This document shows positions 34,769 to 44,164 of a stretch of DNA of 49,828 nt, piece after piece. Position 1 is the stretch's first letter; every line of letters begins with the position of its first letter. The notes below the pieces were generated by a model. The model ran no database searches. It saw only the letters and a list, made by a program, of their open reading frames with translations, and was not told the DNA's origin. Made by a program: the position numbers and the translations under genes. This stretch comes from Bacillus timonensis (GTDB lineage Bacteria; Bacillota; Bacilli; Bacillales; Bacillaceae_L), in NCBI RefSeq assembly GCF_000285535.1, contig NZ_HE610985.1, positions 1,540,727 through 1,590,554 of the forward strand, given 5' to 3'.

Positions 34769-34926
34769 AACCCTCTTCTTGAAAATAAGAAGAGGGTTGA
34801 ATAGACAAATAAAACGTCCTGCTCTTCTTATCTTCTAGCATCATGCTACTGGAATTGGCACAGTACTCTAAAAGTCTGCTGCCGAGGTTTCAAAGGGCCA
34901 GTCCCTCCACCTCTCTGGATAAGAAA
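34769..34926 (-). promoter_or_regulatory. SAM-I (S-box) riboswitch with terminator
   Basis: On the minus strand the aptamer has the S-box landmarks AGAGAGGTGGAGGGACTGGC and, soon after, TGAAACCTCGGCAGC. P1 is closed by TTCTTATC (34925-34918) with GATAAGAA (34832-34825). The terminator follows at 34798-34769 as a perfect 12-bp stem (AACCCTCTTCTT / AAGAAGAGGGTT) with TTTT. Part of P1's 3' strand (AGAAGATAAGAAGAG) can pair with the terminator's first strand, giving the switch. A TTGACA box lies upstream at 34980-34975. Confidence 0.93.
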
Positions 34927-35010
34927 GTTTCAAAATATTTAATTATGATATAACATTACATCAAAAAAATAAATTGTCAATACTTAATTTTAATATAATC
35001 TATAATTTAA

Positions 35011-35036
35011 AATCCACGGGGCGTTTCCCTCTGGAT
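35011..35036 (-). terminator. Terminator-like hairpin after the ClC gene
   Basis: ATCCA-GGG and CCC-TGGAT arms pair with a few unpaired bases, and on the minus strand the stem is followed by TTTTAAATT. Confidence 0.45.
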
Positions 35037-35049
35037 CGTGACAAAATGT

Positions 35050-36414
35050 CTATTTTATTTTCGAATATCGATGTTTCCTAAAATACTGCATACGCCTGAT
35101 TTTTCGTAATAAATCATATGAGATATGAATATCCTCTTTTTCCAATGCAATATTTGGATGAAGGATCATCCAGATTGATTTCGAGTAAGCAACCAATTGC
35201 TCTGGATATACGCTCCGATGCCCAATCACAATAAAGGCTGAAAGGCAAGCTGCTACTACATATATCCCCATATTCATTCCAAACAACTCGATTCCCATAA
35301 AAATCGCAGCAATTGGTGTGTTCGATGCTGAGGCTACTACCGCCACCATCCCGACAGCAGCACCTAAAGCTGGATCCATATGAAACATCGTTGCAAACAC
35401 ATTTCCTGCTAAAGCACCTATTACAAACTGTGGAGTTACAATTCCACCGTAAAAGCCTGAACCTAGTGTGATTGCGACTAACAACATCTTCCAAAAGAAA
35501 CCAAAATATGAAACCTGTTCCCCATCCAATGCCCTGTCCATTATAGGGAGACTAAGTCCTAAATAATCCGTTGGAATCCATAAAATAAGGATAGCCACGA
35601 TAACTCCACCCATGAAAGGCATAAGGGGTGGCCATATACGATACTTCAACTGTATAAGCCGAAAAAGTAATCGACTTTGTTCAAATAGCTCAATAAATAA
35701 CCATGCAACAAGACCACATAGAATCCCAATAATGATCATTTTAAAAAAGAAAATACCTGAAAAATCGAAAAGTGATGTCATTGGAAAATAAGAATACTCA
35801 ATTCCCCATAGTTTACTAACTTCAAAGGAAACAATCCCGGAAATAAAAGAAGGAAAAATAATATCCTGACGTATTCTACCAATTGTTAATACTTCCACTC
35901 CATAAATGGCTCCGGCTAGTGGAGTACCGAATACACTGGCAAATCCTGCGCTTACCCCACATGCAACAATCCTTTTCTGAAGTTCTGGACGTAACCGAAA
36001 AACTCTTCCAAGTAATGAAGCGATTGTTCCACCAATATGTGCACATGGCCCCTCTTTTCCGGCCGAACCACCCGATGCTAAGGTAATAATGGCCGCAATA
36101 GGCTTTATCGGTAAGGTTTTATAAGGCATCTTGCCCGACTGCTCATGTACGGCAGCAATGGTTGAATCTTTCAATCCGGTATAATGGCGATATCCATAAT
36201 ATAAAATCAAACCATTCATGATTCCGCCAAGTGGTAAAAATATCATTTTCAGATACAGCGGTATATTTTCAGTATGATTTAATGAAAATTGCAAAGCTAG
36301 CAAAAACAAGCTAGTCCCTGTCCCTACAATTCCACCTGTTATGGTAGCTAACACCAACCAGCGACTAAGCGTTGCCAACATAACTAGTGGTTCAATATAT
36401 TTTATGCGATGCAC
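35050..36414 (-). CDS. ClC-family chloride channel/exchanger
   Basis: A 454-residue polytopic protein with about ten or more hydrophobic helices. The gating motif is GKEGP (Glu121) in SGGSAGKEGPCAHIG. The second selectivity region is ASVFGTPLAGAIYGVE and the third is GSGFYGGIVTPQFVIGALAG. These identify a ClC protein; whether it is a channel or a proton-coupled exchanger is not clear from the sequence. GTG 36414 is used, preceded by GGGAAGTGA; the ATG 2 nt upstream is out of frame and stops at once. No regulatory CBS domains are present. The gene stands alone. Confidence 0.9.
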   Translation of the reverse strand: MHRIKYIEPLVMLATLSRWLVLATITGGIVGTGTSLFLLALQFSLNHTENIPLYLKMIFLPLGGIMNGLILYYGYRHYTGLKDSTIAAVHEQSGKMPYKTLPIKPIAAIITLASGGSAGKEGPCAHIGGTIASLLGRVFRLRPELQKRIVACGVSAGFASVFGTPLAGAIYGVEVLTIGRIRQDIIFPSFISGIVSFEVSKLWGIEYSYFPMTSLFDFSGIFFFKMIIIGILCGLVAWLFIELFEQSRLLFRLIQLKYRIWPPLMPFMGGVIVAILILWIPTDYLGLSLPIMDRALDGEQVSYFGFFWKMLLVAITLGSGFYGGIVTPQFVIGALAGNVFATMFHMDPALGAAVGMVAVVASASNTPIAAIFMGIELFGMNMGIYVVAACLSAFIVIGHRSVYPEQLVAYSKSIWMILHPNIALEKEDIHISYDLLRKIRRMQYFRKHRYSKIK

Positions 36415-36553
36415 ATAAGGTCACTTCCCAAAATGTTTCTGAATTAGACCACAAAAAAGACCACAAAAAAGTGATCTTCTTTTACTATTTTAATATAAAA
36501 AAAACGCCTGTCACACTCAAATTTCACCTGCCACAACATCCTTAGTTCGATAA

Positions 36554-37432
36554 TCAATGTTTTCTTATTTTTCTCCAGTTTATCTCACTAATGAAAGTAG
36601 ACCCCAAAATGAAAATTCCACCCACAATTTGGACAAAGTTCATACTTTCACTCAAAATGATAGCTGCCATTAATACTGCGGAAATTGGGTCAATATAACT
36701 TAACACAGCAATCGTTTGTCCCTTCAATTTTTTCATAACGGAAAAATAGAAAAGGTAGGCGAAACCTGTATGAACAATTCCTACTATAAGTAATAGAGTG
36801 ATTGATTGTAGACCGAGCCCTGAATAATTCAATTCTTGTGTAACTAGAACATACGGAAATAATACAATTGATGCTGTCAACAGCTGCATGATTGTTGTAT
36901 TAAAATCTGATAGATTTTTGATAAATTTATTTATCAAAATCACACTCGCATAAAGAGCAGCAGCCAATAAGCCATACATAATCCCAACCGGATGATTATA
37001 AGTCCCAATACCTGCATCAACACCAGGATTGACAACTAACAGTAGCCCCAAAAATGCGAGAGCAATGCTAAGCCCTTTCAACCATGTCCATCTTTCCTTC
37101 AATAAAAATGGAGCCAAAATCATGACAAACACTGGGGCAAAATAATAACTAAGAGTTGCATTCGAAATAGTGGTATAGCGATAAGATTCAAATAAAAAAA
37201 TCCAGTTAAAGCCCATCGCAGCACCTGAAACTAGAAGCAAAACAAGATTGCGTTTTGATGTTTTAAATGAAAATTTCTGCTTTACCAGGAAACTAGCACC
37301 AATTAAAAACAAACTTCCAATTGTTCCGCGAAATAAAGCAATTTCGCTCGAAGAAAGATTAATATTTTTCACAAACAAACCAATACTACCAAATATCAGC
37401 ATAACTACAATAAAAATAAACTTTGCCTTCAT
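36554..37432 (-). CDS. EamA-type drug/metabolite (DMT) transporter
   Basis: A 292-residue membrane protein with ten predicted helices made of two EamA repeats, as in RhaT/YdcZ-like exporters of amino acids and other metabolites. Repeat signatures are LFRGTIGSLFLIGA and AAALYASVILINKF, and a late LSYIDPISAVLMAAIILSE. ATG 37432 has AGGAGAAG 5 nt upstream; the ATG seven codons before it has none. The substrate is unknown. It is divergent from the DUF3189 gene. Confidence 0.88.
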   Translation of the reverse strand: MKAKFIFIVVMLIFGSIGLFVKNINLSSSEIALFRGTIGSLFLIGASFLVKQKFSFKTSKRNLVLLLVSGAAMGFNWIFLFESYRYTTISNATLSYYFAPVFVMILAPFLLKERWTWLKGLSIALAFLGLLLVVNPGVDAGIGTYNHPVGIMYGLLAAALYASVILINKFIKNLSDFNTTIMQLLTASIVLFPYVLVTQELNYSGLGLQSITLLLIVGIVHTGFAYLFYFSVMKKLKGQTIAVLSYIDPISAVLMAAIILSESMNFVQIVGGIFILGSTFISEINWRKIRKH

Positions 37433-37573
37433 ATCTCTTCTCCTAATGGACATGTCCCAAAATATATATCAACTATTCTACCATGAATCCCTTTAACCGG
37501 TATCTAAAATGATTTAGGTTGTTATTAATTGGAGATAATATAGGGTATTGCTCGTAAAATTAGGAGGACCACT

Positions 37574-38080
37574 ATGATTTACATTTACAATGATTATGCT
37601 GGAACACATAGCACAGCATTAGCGGCAGCCTATCATTTAAATCAACTTCCTACTGAACGAAAACTCACAAAAGAAGAGATTTTACATGTTGATTATTTTA
37701 ATAAACTCACAAAAAAGGATTTTGGAAAGTTCATATTCCATGGAATTGATGAAGATGGTAATCCCGTCTATTCGATTGGACGAAAGAGGAGTAAATTAGT
37801 CGTTCCTGCACTTAAACAACTAAGTACAATCCTACAAGAACGATATGAACGAAAGGAAAAAATTATTTTCTCAAACACATCTCCAACCGTTCCTTTTGCG
37901 ATGACAATGGGAGGATTTTTCTCAAGGGGTATTCACATTGATTTCATTGGCGTTCCACTCCTTGTAATAGGTTCCAAACAAGCTTGTAACACAATCCATC
38001 GTCTAGTTCAACACACGAAGCAAACAGCAAAATCATCTAATGAAAATATCGTGGTGCTGGATAATAAAAATTTCAAATAG
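37574..38080 (+). CDS. DUF3189 family protein
   Basis: A 168-residue soluble protein of the DUF3189 family, found mainly in spore-forming Firmicutes. The opening MIYIYNDYAGTHSTALAAAYHL with its GTHS motif, FHGIDEDGN and the late GVPLLVIG stretch fit. Its function is unknown. ATG 37574 follows AGGAGG. It ends at a bidirectional terminator shared with the convergent MscS gene. Confidence 0.85.
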   Translation: MIYIYNDYAGTHSTALAAAYHLNQLPTERKLTKEEILHVDYFNKLTKKDFGKFIFHGIDEDGNPVYSIGRKRSKLVVPALKQLSTILQERYERKEKIIFSNTSPTVPFAMTMGGFFSRGIHIDFIGVPLLVIGSKQACNTIHRLVQHTKQTAKSSNENIVVLDNKNFK

Positions 38081-38088
38081 AGACAAAA

Positions 38089-38127
38089 ACACTCACAAGA
38101 GCTGAGTAACCAGCCTTTGTGAGTGTT
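38089..38127. terminator. Bidirectional terminator
   Basis: AACACTCACAA and TTGTGAGTGTT form a perfect 11-bp stem between convergent genes. A-rich and T-rich flanks serve both directions. Confidence 0.75.
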
Positions 38128-38137
38128 CATCAATGTT

Positions 38138-39406
38138 TTAGTTTTCTGTACCTCTTACCATTCCATCCTCTTTCGTTTCCACCATCATCGTTTTCAAATC
38201 ATGCCCTGATGGATTTTGGAATAAACGTAATCCAAATTCCCCTGCAACAGCAAAAAGGTGGTCAAAAATATCAGCTTGGGTAGTTTCATACACGGCCCAC
38301 CTTACATCATTTGTAAAGGCATAAATCTCTAGTGGTAAACCATGTTCAGTTGGTGCTAGTTGCCGAACCATCAATGTCATCTCTTGATTAATACCTGAAT
38401 GCATTTGAAGATAATTACTAACATATGCCCTAAATACACCAATATTAGTGAGAGCTCTTCCATTAACCGGATTATCCCGGTTAATCTCGTGTTTGATATT
38501 ATATTCTTCGATTTCTAGTTCCCGATTGGTTATGTAGTCTGAGAGAAGCTGGATTTGTTTAAATTTCGCAATCATTTCCTCCGTACAAAATGAAATACTA
38601 TTCTTGTCAATATATAAAGAGCGTTTGATCCTTCGACCACCTGATGTTTGCATACCTCTCCAATTGATAAATGAATCGGAAACAAGAGCATAGCTTGGAA
38701 TCGTCGTTATTGTTTTGTCCCAATTTTGCACCTTAACTGTGACCAATGAGATATCAATTACATCTCCATCCGCCCCATACTTAGGCATTTCAATCCAATC
38801 GCCAACCCGAACCATATCATTCGTTGTCAACTGAACACCTGCAACAAGTCCCAGTAATGAGTCTTTAAAAATCAACAAGAATACGGCCGAGAGAGCACCG
38901 ATTCCACTTAAAAGTAAAAGTGGACTCTTCCCCATTAGATTTGCAATGACTAATATAATCCCCAAGATGACGACAATAATTTTTACAACCTGAATATATC
39001 CTTTTATCGGTCGAGTCTTAGATATCTCATAGGTTTGATAAATATCATTCACGGCATTTAATATGCTACTAAGAACCATTAATGCCACGATGATAATATA
39101 GACGTTGGCCCCCAGTTGAATCAAATGCTTATAAGTTGGAAAGGTTCCCGAAAAATAATGAATGATAATCGCCGGTACTATATGAGATAGTCTTCTAAAT
39201 ACTTTCCTCTCTAATAGCATATTATCCCATTGATATTTGGTTTTATTAACAATTCGAGTAATGATATTAATTATCACTCTTTTGGTGATAAAATTTGCCA
39301 CTATACAAATGAGTGCAATAAAAAGAATCATCAAAACAATGGAAAGATAATGAGCCCACGTTGGGTCCATTCCATATTCTAAAAGTTGCTTCTGTATTAA
39401 CTTCAT
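38138..39406 (-). CDS. MscS-family mechanosensitive channel
   Basis: A 422-residue small-conductance mechanosensitive channel with about five hydrophobic helices, the pore-lining helix (SGIGALSAVFLLIFKDSLLG), the beta domain (MVRVGDWIEMPKYGADGDVI) and a long cytoplasmic tail. It resembles the YbdG/YnaI-like larger members. ATG 39406 is preferred because GGAGGAG precedes it at 6 nt; the open frame to 39580 has no ribosome binding site and reads as non-coding. It is convergent with the DUF3189 gene. Confidence 0.9.
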   Translation of the reverse strand: MKLIQKQLLEYGMDPTWAHYLSIVLMILFIALICIVANFITKRVIINIITRIVNKTKYQWDNMLLERKVFRRLSHIVPAIIIHYFSGTFPTYKHLIQLGANVYIIIVALMVLSSILNAVNDIYQTYEISKTRPIKGYIQVVKIIVVILGIILVIANLMGKSPLLLLSGIGALSAVFLLIFKDSLLGLVAGVQLTTNDMVRVGDWIEMPKYGADGDVIDISLVTVKVQNWDKTITTIPSYALVSDSFINWRGMQTSGGRRIKRSLYIDKNSISFCTEEMIAKFKQIQLLSDYITNRELEIEEYNIKHEINRDNPVNGRALTNIGVFRAYVSNYLQMHSGINQEMTLMVRQLAPTEHGLPLEIYAFTNDVRWAVYETTQADIFDHLFAVAGEFGLRLFQNPSGHDLKTMMVETKEDGMVRGTEN

Positions 39407-39782
39407 ATTTCTCCTCCATGTATGTACTGCGTGTTTCCATACGCGTGTAATGAGCTTATTTCCTATTATAACAAAATAAATAGACCTTCTTCTTGATATA
39501 TACATTACCATCAGTCCAAAGGTTTGCGTATGCGCTTCAGGGTTTTGTGTTGTTTTGCAGATGGTTTGGGTTGCATTCATTAATATTTACGGGAGTCCCT
39601 GCAAACAATTGCCATATAAATAGTACGTGACTTCAAACAGTTTTGTGTCTCGTACGGTTCTTTACATTGTTTTTCCAGCTTTTGCATCACCACGGAAGGA
39701 AAGTTATACATCTACCGAATAAAACAGGGCCTAACTACTGAATAGTCTGGCCCTAATTAATGAAGATGCAGGGATTTACCCT
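39407..39782. other. Non-coding stretch with an exporter terminator
   Basis: Apart from the terminator at 39726-39754 I see no gene, repeat or regulatory site here. The upstream part of the MscS open frame (39407-39580) is judged non-coding. Confidence 0.4.
39726..39754 (-). terminator. Terminator of the ABC/FtsX exporter operon
   Basis: AGGGCC and GGCCCT form a stem with a 17-nt loop. On the minus strand it is followed by TGTTTTATT. Confidence 0.55.
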
Positions 39783-42371
39783 TTAAATACTCTCCTGCTT
39801 TAATCCATCGATAATATTTTCTTTTTTAATTTTTTGGATGGAATACAGCATGGCTGCACCCACGATGACAAAGATAATGATTATAACAAATAAGATACTC
39901 ATCCATGGAAGATTAAATCCGTATTCAAATGTATTTCCAAGTGACCAATAGATAAGATACATGACTACCAGGCTGATTGGAAGTCCATATAATAAAGCAT
40001 TCATGCCGTAAAATATACTTTCATAATTGATCATTTTGTTGAAACCTTTTGGAGTCATTCCCACAGATCGTAACATTGCAAATTCACGTTTACGAAGTGA
40101 GATGCTTGTTGAAATGGTATTAAAGATATTTGCAATCGAAATTAATGAAATCAAGGCGATAAATCCATACGTGAAAATCGCCATCATAACAACCATTTGC
40201 TCTTGTTCCTGTCTTCTTTGATAGACATTATACACATGCGTACCAGAGTCTGTAACTTTATCCAATTCGTCTTGTGTGGCCATTGGATCTGAACTATTCA
40301 TATATAATTCAGCTTGGATTTCACTTTTTGCCATCTCGTTACCGGAAACAATATTTTCTAATTGATCCTCTGAAACGATGATATTTAATCCACCAAGTGC
40401 AGAAGTTGAAATTCCCATCGGTAACTGGTCGGTTAATGCTGCAACTTCTATATTAGCTAAAAAGTGCTGCTCATCGGTCTCATAATTCATTGTATTTAGT
40501 TTAATTGTATCTTCTACGTTTGTATGAATTGACTTTGTTTCAATAAATTTCCCCGTCTCATTATCTTGATAGGTGATGTTATCAATAATAATAGCATTAA
40601 GTGAATTCTCATTATCAAACTTTGCAGAATCCGTTCCTATTTTTGCTGCGTAGGCCTTGAAGCTATCACGATCTAAACCATGTAAACTTACGTAAAAAGT
40701 AAATTTACCATCTTGCAAAACGGAGGGGTCCCTTTCTACAGTTTTTAACAATTCGTTTGGAAGTTGCTCCTTCTCTATTAATGTAGTTAAATAAACTGTT
40801 TGAACGATACTCGATTCAGTTACATGATCAAGCTTCGTAAATTGCAATAAATCATCTTTGTCCATTTGATCATTAATCACTTGAATATCATAATCTATAT
40901 CCTCTTGGGATAGTTCAAGGGATTTTTTTAGATTATCTGTAAAAAAGGAAACAGTTAAAAAGAGAACAATACTTATGACAAGTGAGAATACAGTTGCTTG
41001 ATATCTCTTTTTATTTCTCTTCAAGTTCTTTAAACCAATTTCAGCTTCCATACCAAACAGTTTGCGAACCATTTTTGACGTCTTTACTGTTTTCTTAGAT
41101 AATTTGATATCCTGCGTTTGCCGAATGGCATCAATCGCCGATACCTTGGAGGCTCTCTTCGCAGGGATATAGGTTGAAATAAAAATAGTGACAATCGAAA
41201 CGACACACGCCACTAATATTGAAGCTGGTGTAACGATTACCTTTAGTTTTTCAGAGACATTTAGTGCTCCTTCAAGATAAGAATTTATAAATGAGAAGGT
41301 TACCCCTATCCCCGCTAGACCTGAAAGTATTCCAATTGGAATACTAATTGCACCAATCACAGCTCCTTCAAAAAAGACAGAATTCCGCTTTTGTTTTTTG
41401 GTAGCTCCTACGCTCGATAGCATTCCTAAGTGTCTAGAACGTTCAGAAACACTGATTGCAAAAGCATTGTAAATTAACGCAACTGAACCAATAATAATGA
41501 CTGTCATGATAATTCCTGCCAATGAGAATAATGTGAGGCGGAGGCTATCATTATCTGTTACCCCATAAAAGCGTAATAAATCATCGTTATAAGAAACAGA
41601 TGTGATTCCATTATTTTTAGCAATTTCTTCTGAGTGTTTAAACAATGAACTTTTCACTTTTTCTAAAACAACCAGCGCATCTATTTTACGAGTTGAGTTC
41701 ATAGATTTTTCGTCCACGTATTTAATCACTGTATATCCTGGAGACCATGTTTGCTCCCAAGTTGGACGTTTGATTATCCCTACTATTGTAAATGTTTCAT
41801 TTTTATCTATCTTAAGGCTTTCCTTGGCCCCATTTTCATCTGATTGCAAGGGGTAATTCTGGCCGAGTGGATTCTCTTCTCCTGCTAGTATCCTTTGACC
41901 GATATCCGCTGTTAGCTTGTCGCCAATTTTATATGCCACTTTAGCGTTCTTTGCAATTTCTTCGGATATGACAATTTCATTTTCAGAGAATGGGAGTCGT
42001 CCGTCTGCTAACTCGATTGGAAAATGCTTAAATCCAGCTGTGTTATATTCTTTAAAAAATAAATAGGGTTTCCCTTTATTTTCTGACCCTTCTAGCTTTG
42101 CATAGCCGAGGTCATTTGAGAGAATCAACTTTTTGGTTTGATCGTCTTTTTCAATCGCCTGTATTTGCTCTTCATTAACGGCATTATATTTAACATGCCA
42201 TTCTCCATTTGAAGCAATATTATCCCGAATCATTAAGTTTAAAAACGAAACGCCAAGTGTTGCTACCGCTGATATCATGGCTACCGAAATGATTACACCA
42301 ATGATTGTGACTAGCGTCCTTCGTTTATTTTCTTTCAAATGGCGAATCGTTAATTTGTTGATGATGTTCAT
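39783..42371 (-). CDS. FtsX-type ABC transporter permease
   Basis: An 862-residue permease with two MacB/FtsX modules. The first helix (about 18-38) is followed by a large extracellular domain to about 270 and a three-helix FtsX block (about 280-410). Another helix at about 460 starts a second extracellular domain to about 740 and a last FtsX block. The SERSRHLGMLSSVGAT and LRKREFAMLRSVGMT stretches are the coupling motifs. This is the VexP/Bce-like exporter type, usually for peptides or lipid II-binding antibiotics. It overlaps the ATPase gene by 4 nt (ATGA). The RR/HK pair upstream is its likely regulator. Confidence 0.9.
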   Translation of the reverse strand: MNIINKLTIRHLKENKRRTLVTIIGVIISVAMISAVATLGVSFLNLMIRDNIASNGEWHVKYNAVNEEQIQAIEKDDQTKKLILSNDLGYAKLEGSENKGKPYLFFKEYNTAGFKHFPIELADGRLPFSENEIVISEEIAKNAKVAYKIGDKLTADIGQRILAGEENPLGQNYPLQSDENGAKESLKIDKNETFTIVGIIKRPTWEQTWSPGYTVIKYVDEKSMNSTRKIDALVVLEKVKSSLFKHSEEIAKNNGITSVSYNDDLLRFYGVTDNDSLRLTLFSLAGIIMTVIIIGSVALIYNAFAISVSERSRHLGMLSSVGATKKQKRNSVFFEGAVIGAISIPIGILSGLAGIGVTFSFINSYLEGALNVSEKLKVIVTPASILVACVVSIVTIFISTYIPAKRASKVSAIDAIRQTQDIKLSKKTVKTSKMVRKLFGMEAEIGLKNLKRNKKRYQATVFSLVISIVLFLTVSFFTDNLKKSLELSQEDIDYDIQVINDQMDKDDLLQFTKLDHVTESSIVQTVYLTTLIEKEQLPNELLKTVERDPSVLQDGKFTFYVSLHGLDRDSFKAYAAKIGTDSAKFDNENSLNAIIIDNITYQDNETGKFIETKSIHTNVEDTIKLNTMNYETDEQHFLANIEVAALTDQLPMGISTSALGGLNIIVSEDQLENIVSGNEMAKSEIQAELYMNSSDPMATQDELDKVTDSGTHVYNVYQRRQEQEQMVVMMAIFTYGFIALISLISIANIFNTISTSISLRKREFAMLRSVGMTPKGFNKMINYESIFYGMNALLYGLPISLVVMYLIYWSLGNTFEYGFNLPWMSILFVIIIIFVIVGAAMLYSIQKIKKENIIDGLKQESI

Positions 42372-43051
42372 GGACGAATCACCTCATCCTTTGCAATCCT
42401 ACCGTCCTCAATGGAAATGACACGGTCAGCTTGAAGGGCAATTCGCTCATCATGGGTAATCACAAGTAGTGTTTGATTATAGGTTTTGTTAAACATTTTT
42501 AAAAGCTCAATGATCTCGCTACTATTCTTACTATCTAGATTACCGGTCGGTTCATCCGCTAGCATAATTGCTGGATTACTAATAAGGGCACGACCGATTG
42601 ATACACGTTGCTGTTGGCCACCAGAAAGCTGGTTTGGCAAATGATTTAAACGTTTTTCTAAACCGAGTATCCTTACTACATCTGTTAATTGCTTCGGGTC
42701 AACCTTATGCTCATCTAATAACATAGGTAATGTAATATTTTCTTCTACCGTTAAAATAGGAATTAAATTATAAAACTGATAGATTAATCCAATTTGTCTT
42801 CTTCTAAAAATCGCCAATTGAGTTTCATTTAAATCATAAATATCCGTGTTATCAATGAGAACCTTTCCACTAGTTGGCCGATCAACTCCACCAAGCAGAT
42901 GTAAAAGTGTTGATTTTCCAGAACCAGATGGCCCGATGATTGCCACAAACTCTCCCTTTTTCACTGAAAATGACACATTATCAAGTGCTTTAACAGCTGT
43001 TTCGCCTTTTCCATATACCTTAGACAGATTTTCAATTTGTAAAATATTCAT
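42368..43051 (-). CDS. ABC transporter ATP-binding protein (MacB/LolD type)
   Basis: A 227-residue single ATPase: Walker [10 protein letters not shown], signature [15 protein letters not shown], Walker [13 protein letters not shown]. The order and [10 protein letters not shown] are typical of FtsX-coupled exporters. ATG 43051 follows GGAGG. The promoter in front has a TATACT -10 box and three direct repeats in place of a -35 box. Confidence 0.95.
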   Translation of the reverse strand: MNILQIENLSKVYGKGETAVKALDNVSFSVKKGEFVAIIGPSGSGKSTLLHLLGGVDRPTSGKVLIDNTDIYDLNETQLAIFRRRQIGLIYQFYNLIPILTVEENITLPMLLDEHKVDPKQLTDVVRILGLEKRLNHLPNQLSGGQQQRVSIGRALISNPAIMLADEPTGNLDSKNSSEIIELLKMFNKTYNQTLLVITHDERIALQADRVISIEDGRIAKDEVIRP

Positions 43052-43083
43052 CCGTAAACCTCCATATTTTCGATGTTGTGTTT

Positions 43084-43127
43084 AGTATATCTGCCTAAGA
43101 TGACTCTAAAGTGACTCCTAAAGTGAC
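43084..43127 (-). promoter_or_regulatory. Activator-type promoter with three response-regulator repeats
   Basis: On the minus strand GTCACTTTAG, GTCACTTTAG and GTCATCTTAG (43127-43118, 43115-43106, 43104-43095) lie at 12- and 11-bp steps. They end 5 bp before a TATACT box (43089-43084). No -35 box is visible; the repeats cover its place. This is the arrangement of OmpR/PhoB-class activators. Confidence 0.7.
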
Positions 43128-43158
43128 ATTTTATTCACTTTCTAAAAAGTCAGACCAA

Positions 43159-44163
43159 CTAGATTACCTGCTTATAAAATTTTATAATAAATGTTGTCCC
43201 TTTTCCCTCTGCACTTCTTACCTCGATATCACCTTGTTGACTTTTAATAATGCTATATGCCATTGCAAGGCCAATTCCTATACTATCCTCGCCGGCATTT
43301 TTCCCCTTGTAAAAACGCTTAAAAATATAGGGGAGATCTTCTTTAGCTATACCTTTTCCATTATCTGATATGATGATTTCGGTATATAAGGCGTTTTCGG
43401 AGAATAAAATCGAGATGCTTCCACCCTCCTGTGTATGTTCGACACAGTTTTTCAAAATGTTGATAAGTGCCTCCGCCGTCCAATTGAAATCTCCAATAAT
43501 AGAAACCTCTTTTTCTCCTTCAACAATTAACTTTTGCTGTTTTACATCCATTGGTACTAGGATCGGATGTACAGCACGTTCCACTAATTCAGATACATAC
43601 ACGGTATCCTTTTTAAAAGGAACAGTTCCCGCATCAATTTTTGAGAGCTTTAACAATGACGACACAAGCCATTCTATTCTTTCTAGCTGCACGCGGATGT
43701 TATTTGTAAATTCAACGCGCTTCTCAACATCAAGTTTGGCTTCACCCAATAAATCAGCCATGACCATCATAGAGGTTAGTGGTGTTTTTAATTGATGGGA
43801 AATATCCGAAATGGCATTCGTTAATTTCAGTTTATCCTGTTGCAGGAGTGAACTATGCTCTGAGAGTTTTAATGTCACTTTATAGATGTCACTTTTTAAA
43901 ATACTTAGTTCACCTTCATGGTTGTCTCTAACGTCTAAACTATAATCACCACTCGTTATTTTCCGTAAATAGCCAGAAAGGTTTTCAATTTCTCGATACC
44001 TCCACTTCGTAAAGACCAAAAAACACCCAATCAGCAAAATAGAGGTAATCAGTACAAGTAGAGCAACCGTTCCAGAGAATAGAAAATACGCGATTAGTAG
44101 TGCAACGAGTGAGATTGTTACTAGCGCTAGTAGCAAGACCTGTATTTCACGGTTACGGACCAT
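43159..44163 (-). CDS. Sensor histidine kinase of the exporter-linked two-component system
   Basis: A 334-residue kinase with two closely spaced transmembrane helices (about 8-28 and 30-52) and almost no extracellular loop. A linker, the phosphoacceptor His123 in DISHQLKTPL and a complete ATPase domain (NILKNCVEH, ISDNGKGI, GIGLAMA) follow. Intramembrane-type kinases like this (BceS, VncS) often need their ABC exporter to sense the antibiotic. ATG 44163 is 1 nt after the response-regulator stop. An in-frame ATG at 44235 would lie inside the regulator gene. Confidence 0.93.
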   Translation of the reverse strand: MVRNREIQVLLLALVTISLVALLIAYFLFSGTVALLVLITSILLIGCFLVFTKWRYREIENLSGYLRKITSGDYSLDVRDNHEGELSILKSDIYKVTLKLSEHSSLLQQDKLKLTNAISDISHQLKTPLTSMMVMADLLGEAKLDVEKRVEFTNNIRVQLERIEWLVSSLLKLSKIDAGTVPFKKDTVYVSELVERAVHPILVPMDVKQQKLIVEGEKEVSIIGDFNWTAEALINILKNCVEHTQEGGSISILFSENALYTEIIISDNGKGIAKEDLPYIFKRFYKGKNAGEDSIGIGLAMAYSIIKSQQGDIEVRSAEGKGTTFIIKFYKQVI

Positions 44164-44164
44164 C

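Noticed and set aside
36428-36480. Direct repeat GACCACAAAAAA upstream of the ClC gene
   Set aside because: Two short A-rich copies only; probably chance or part of a weak leader, with no partner structure.
39407-39580. N-terminal extension of the MscS gene to 39580
   Set aside because: No ribosome binding site; a strong GGAGGAG precedes ATG 39406, and the extension has no channel-like features.
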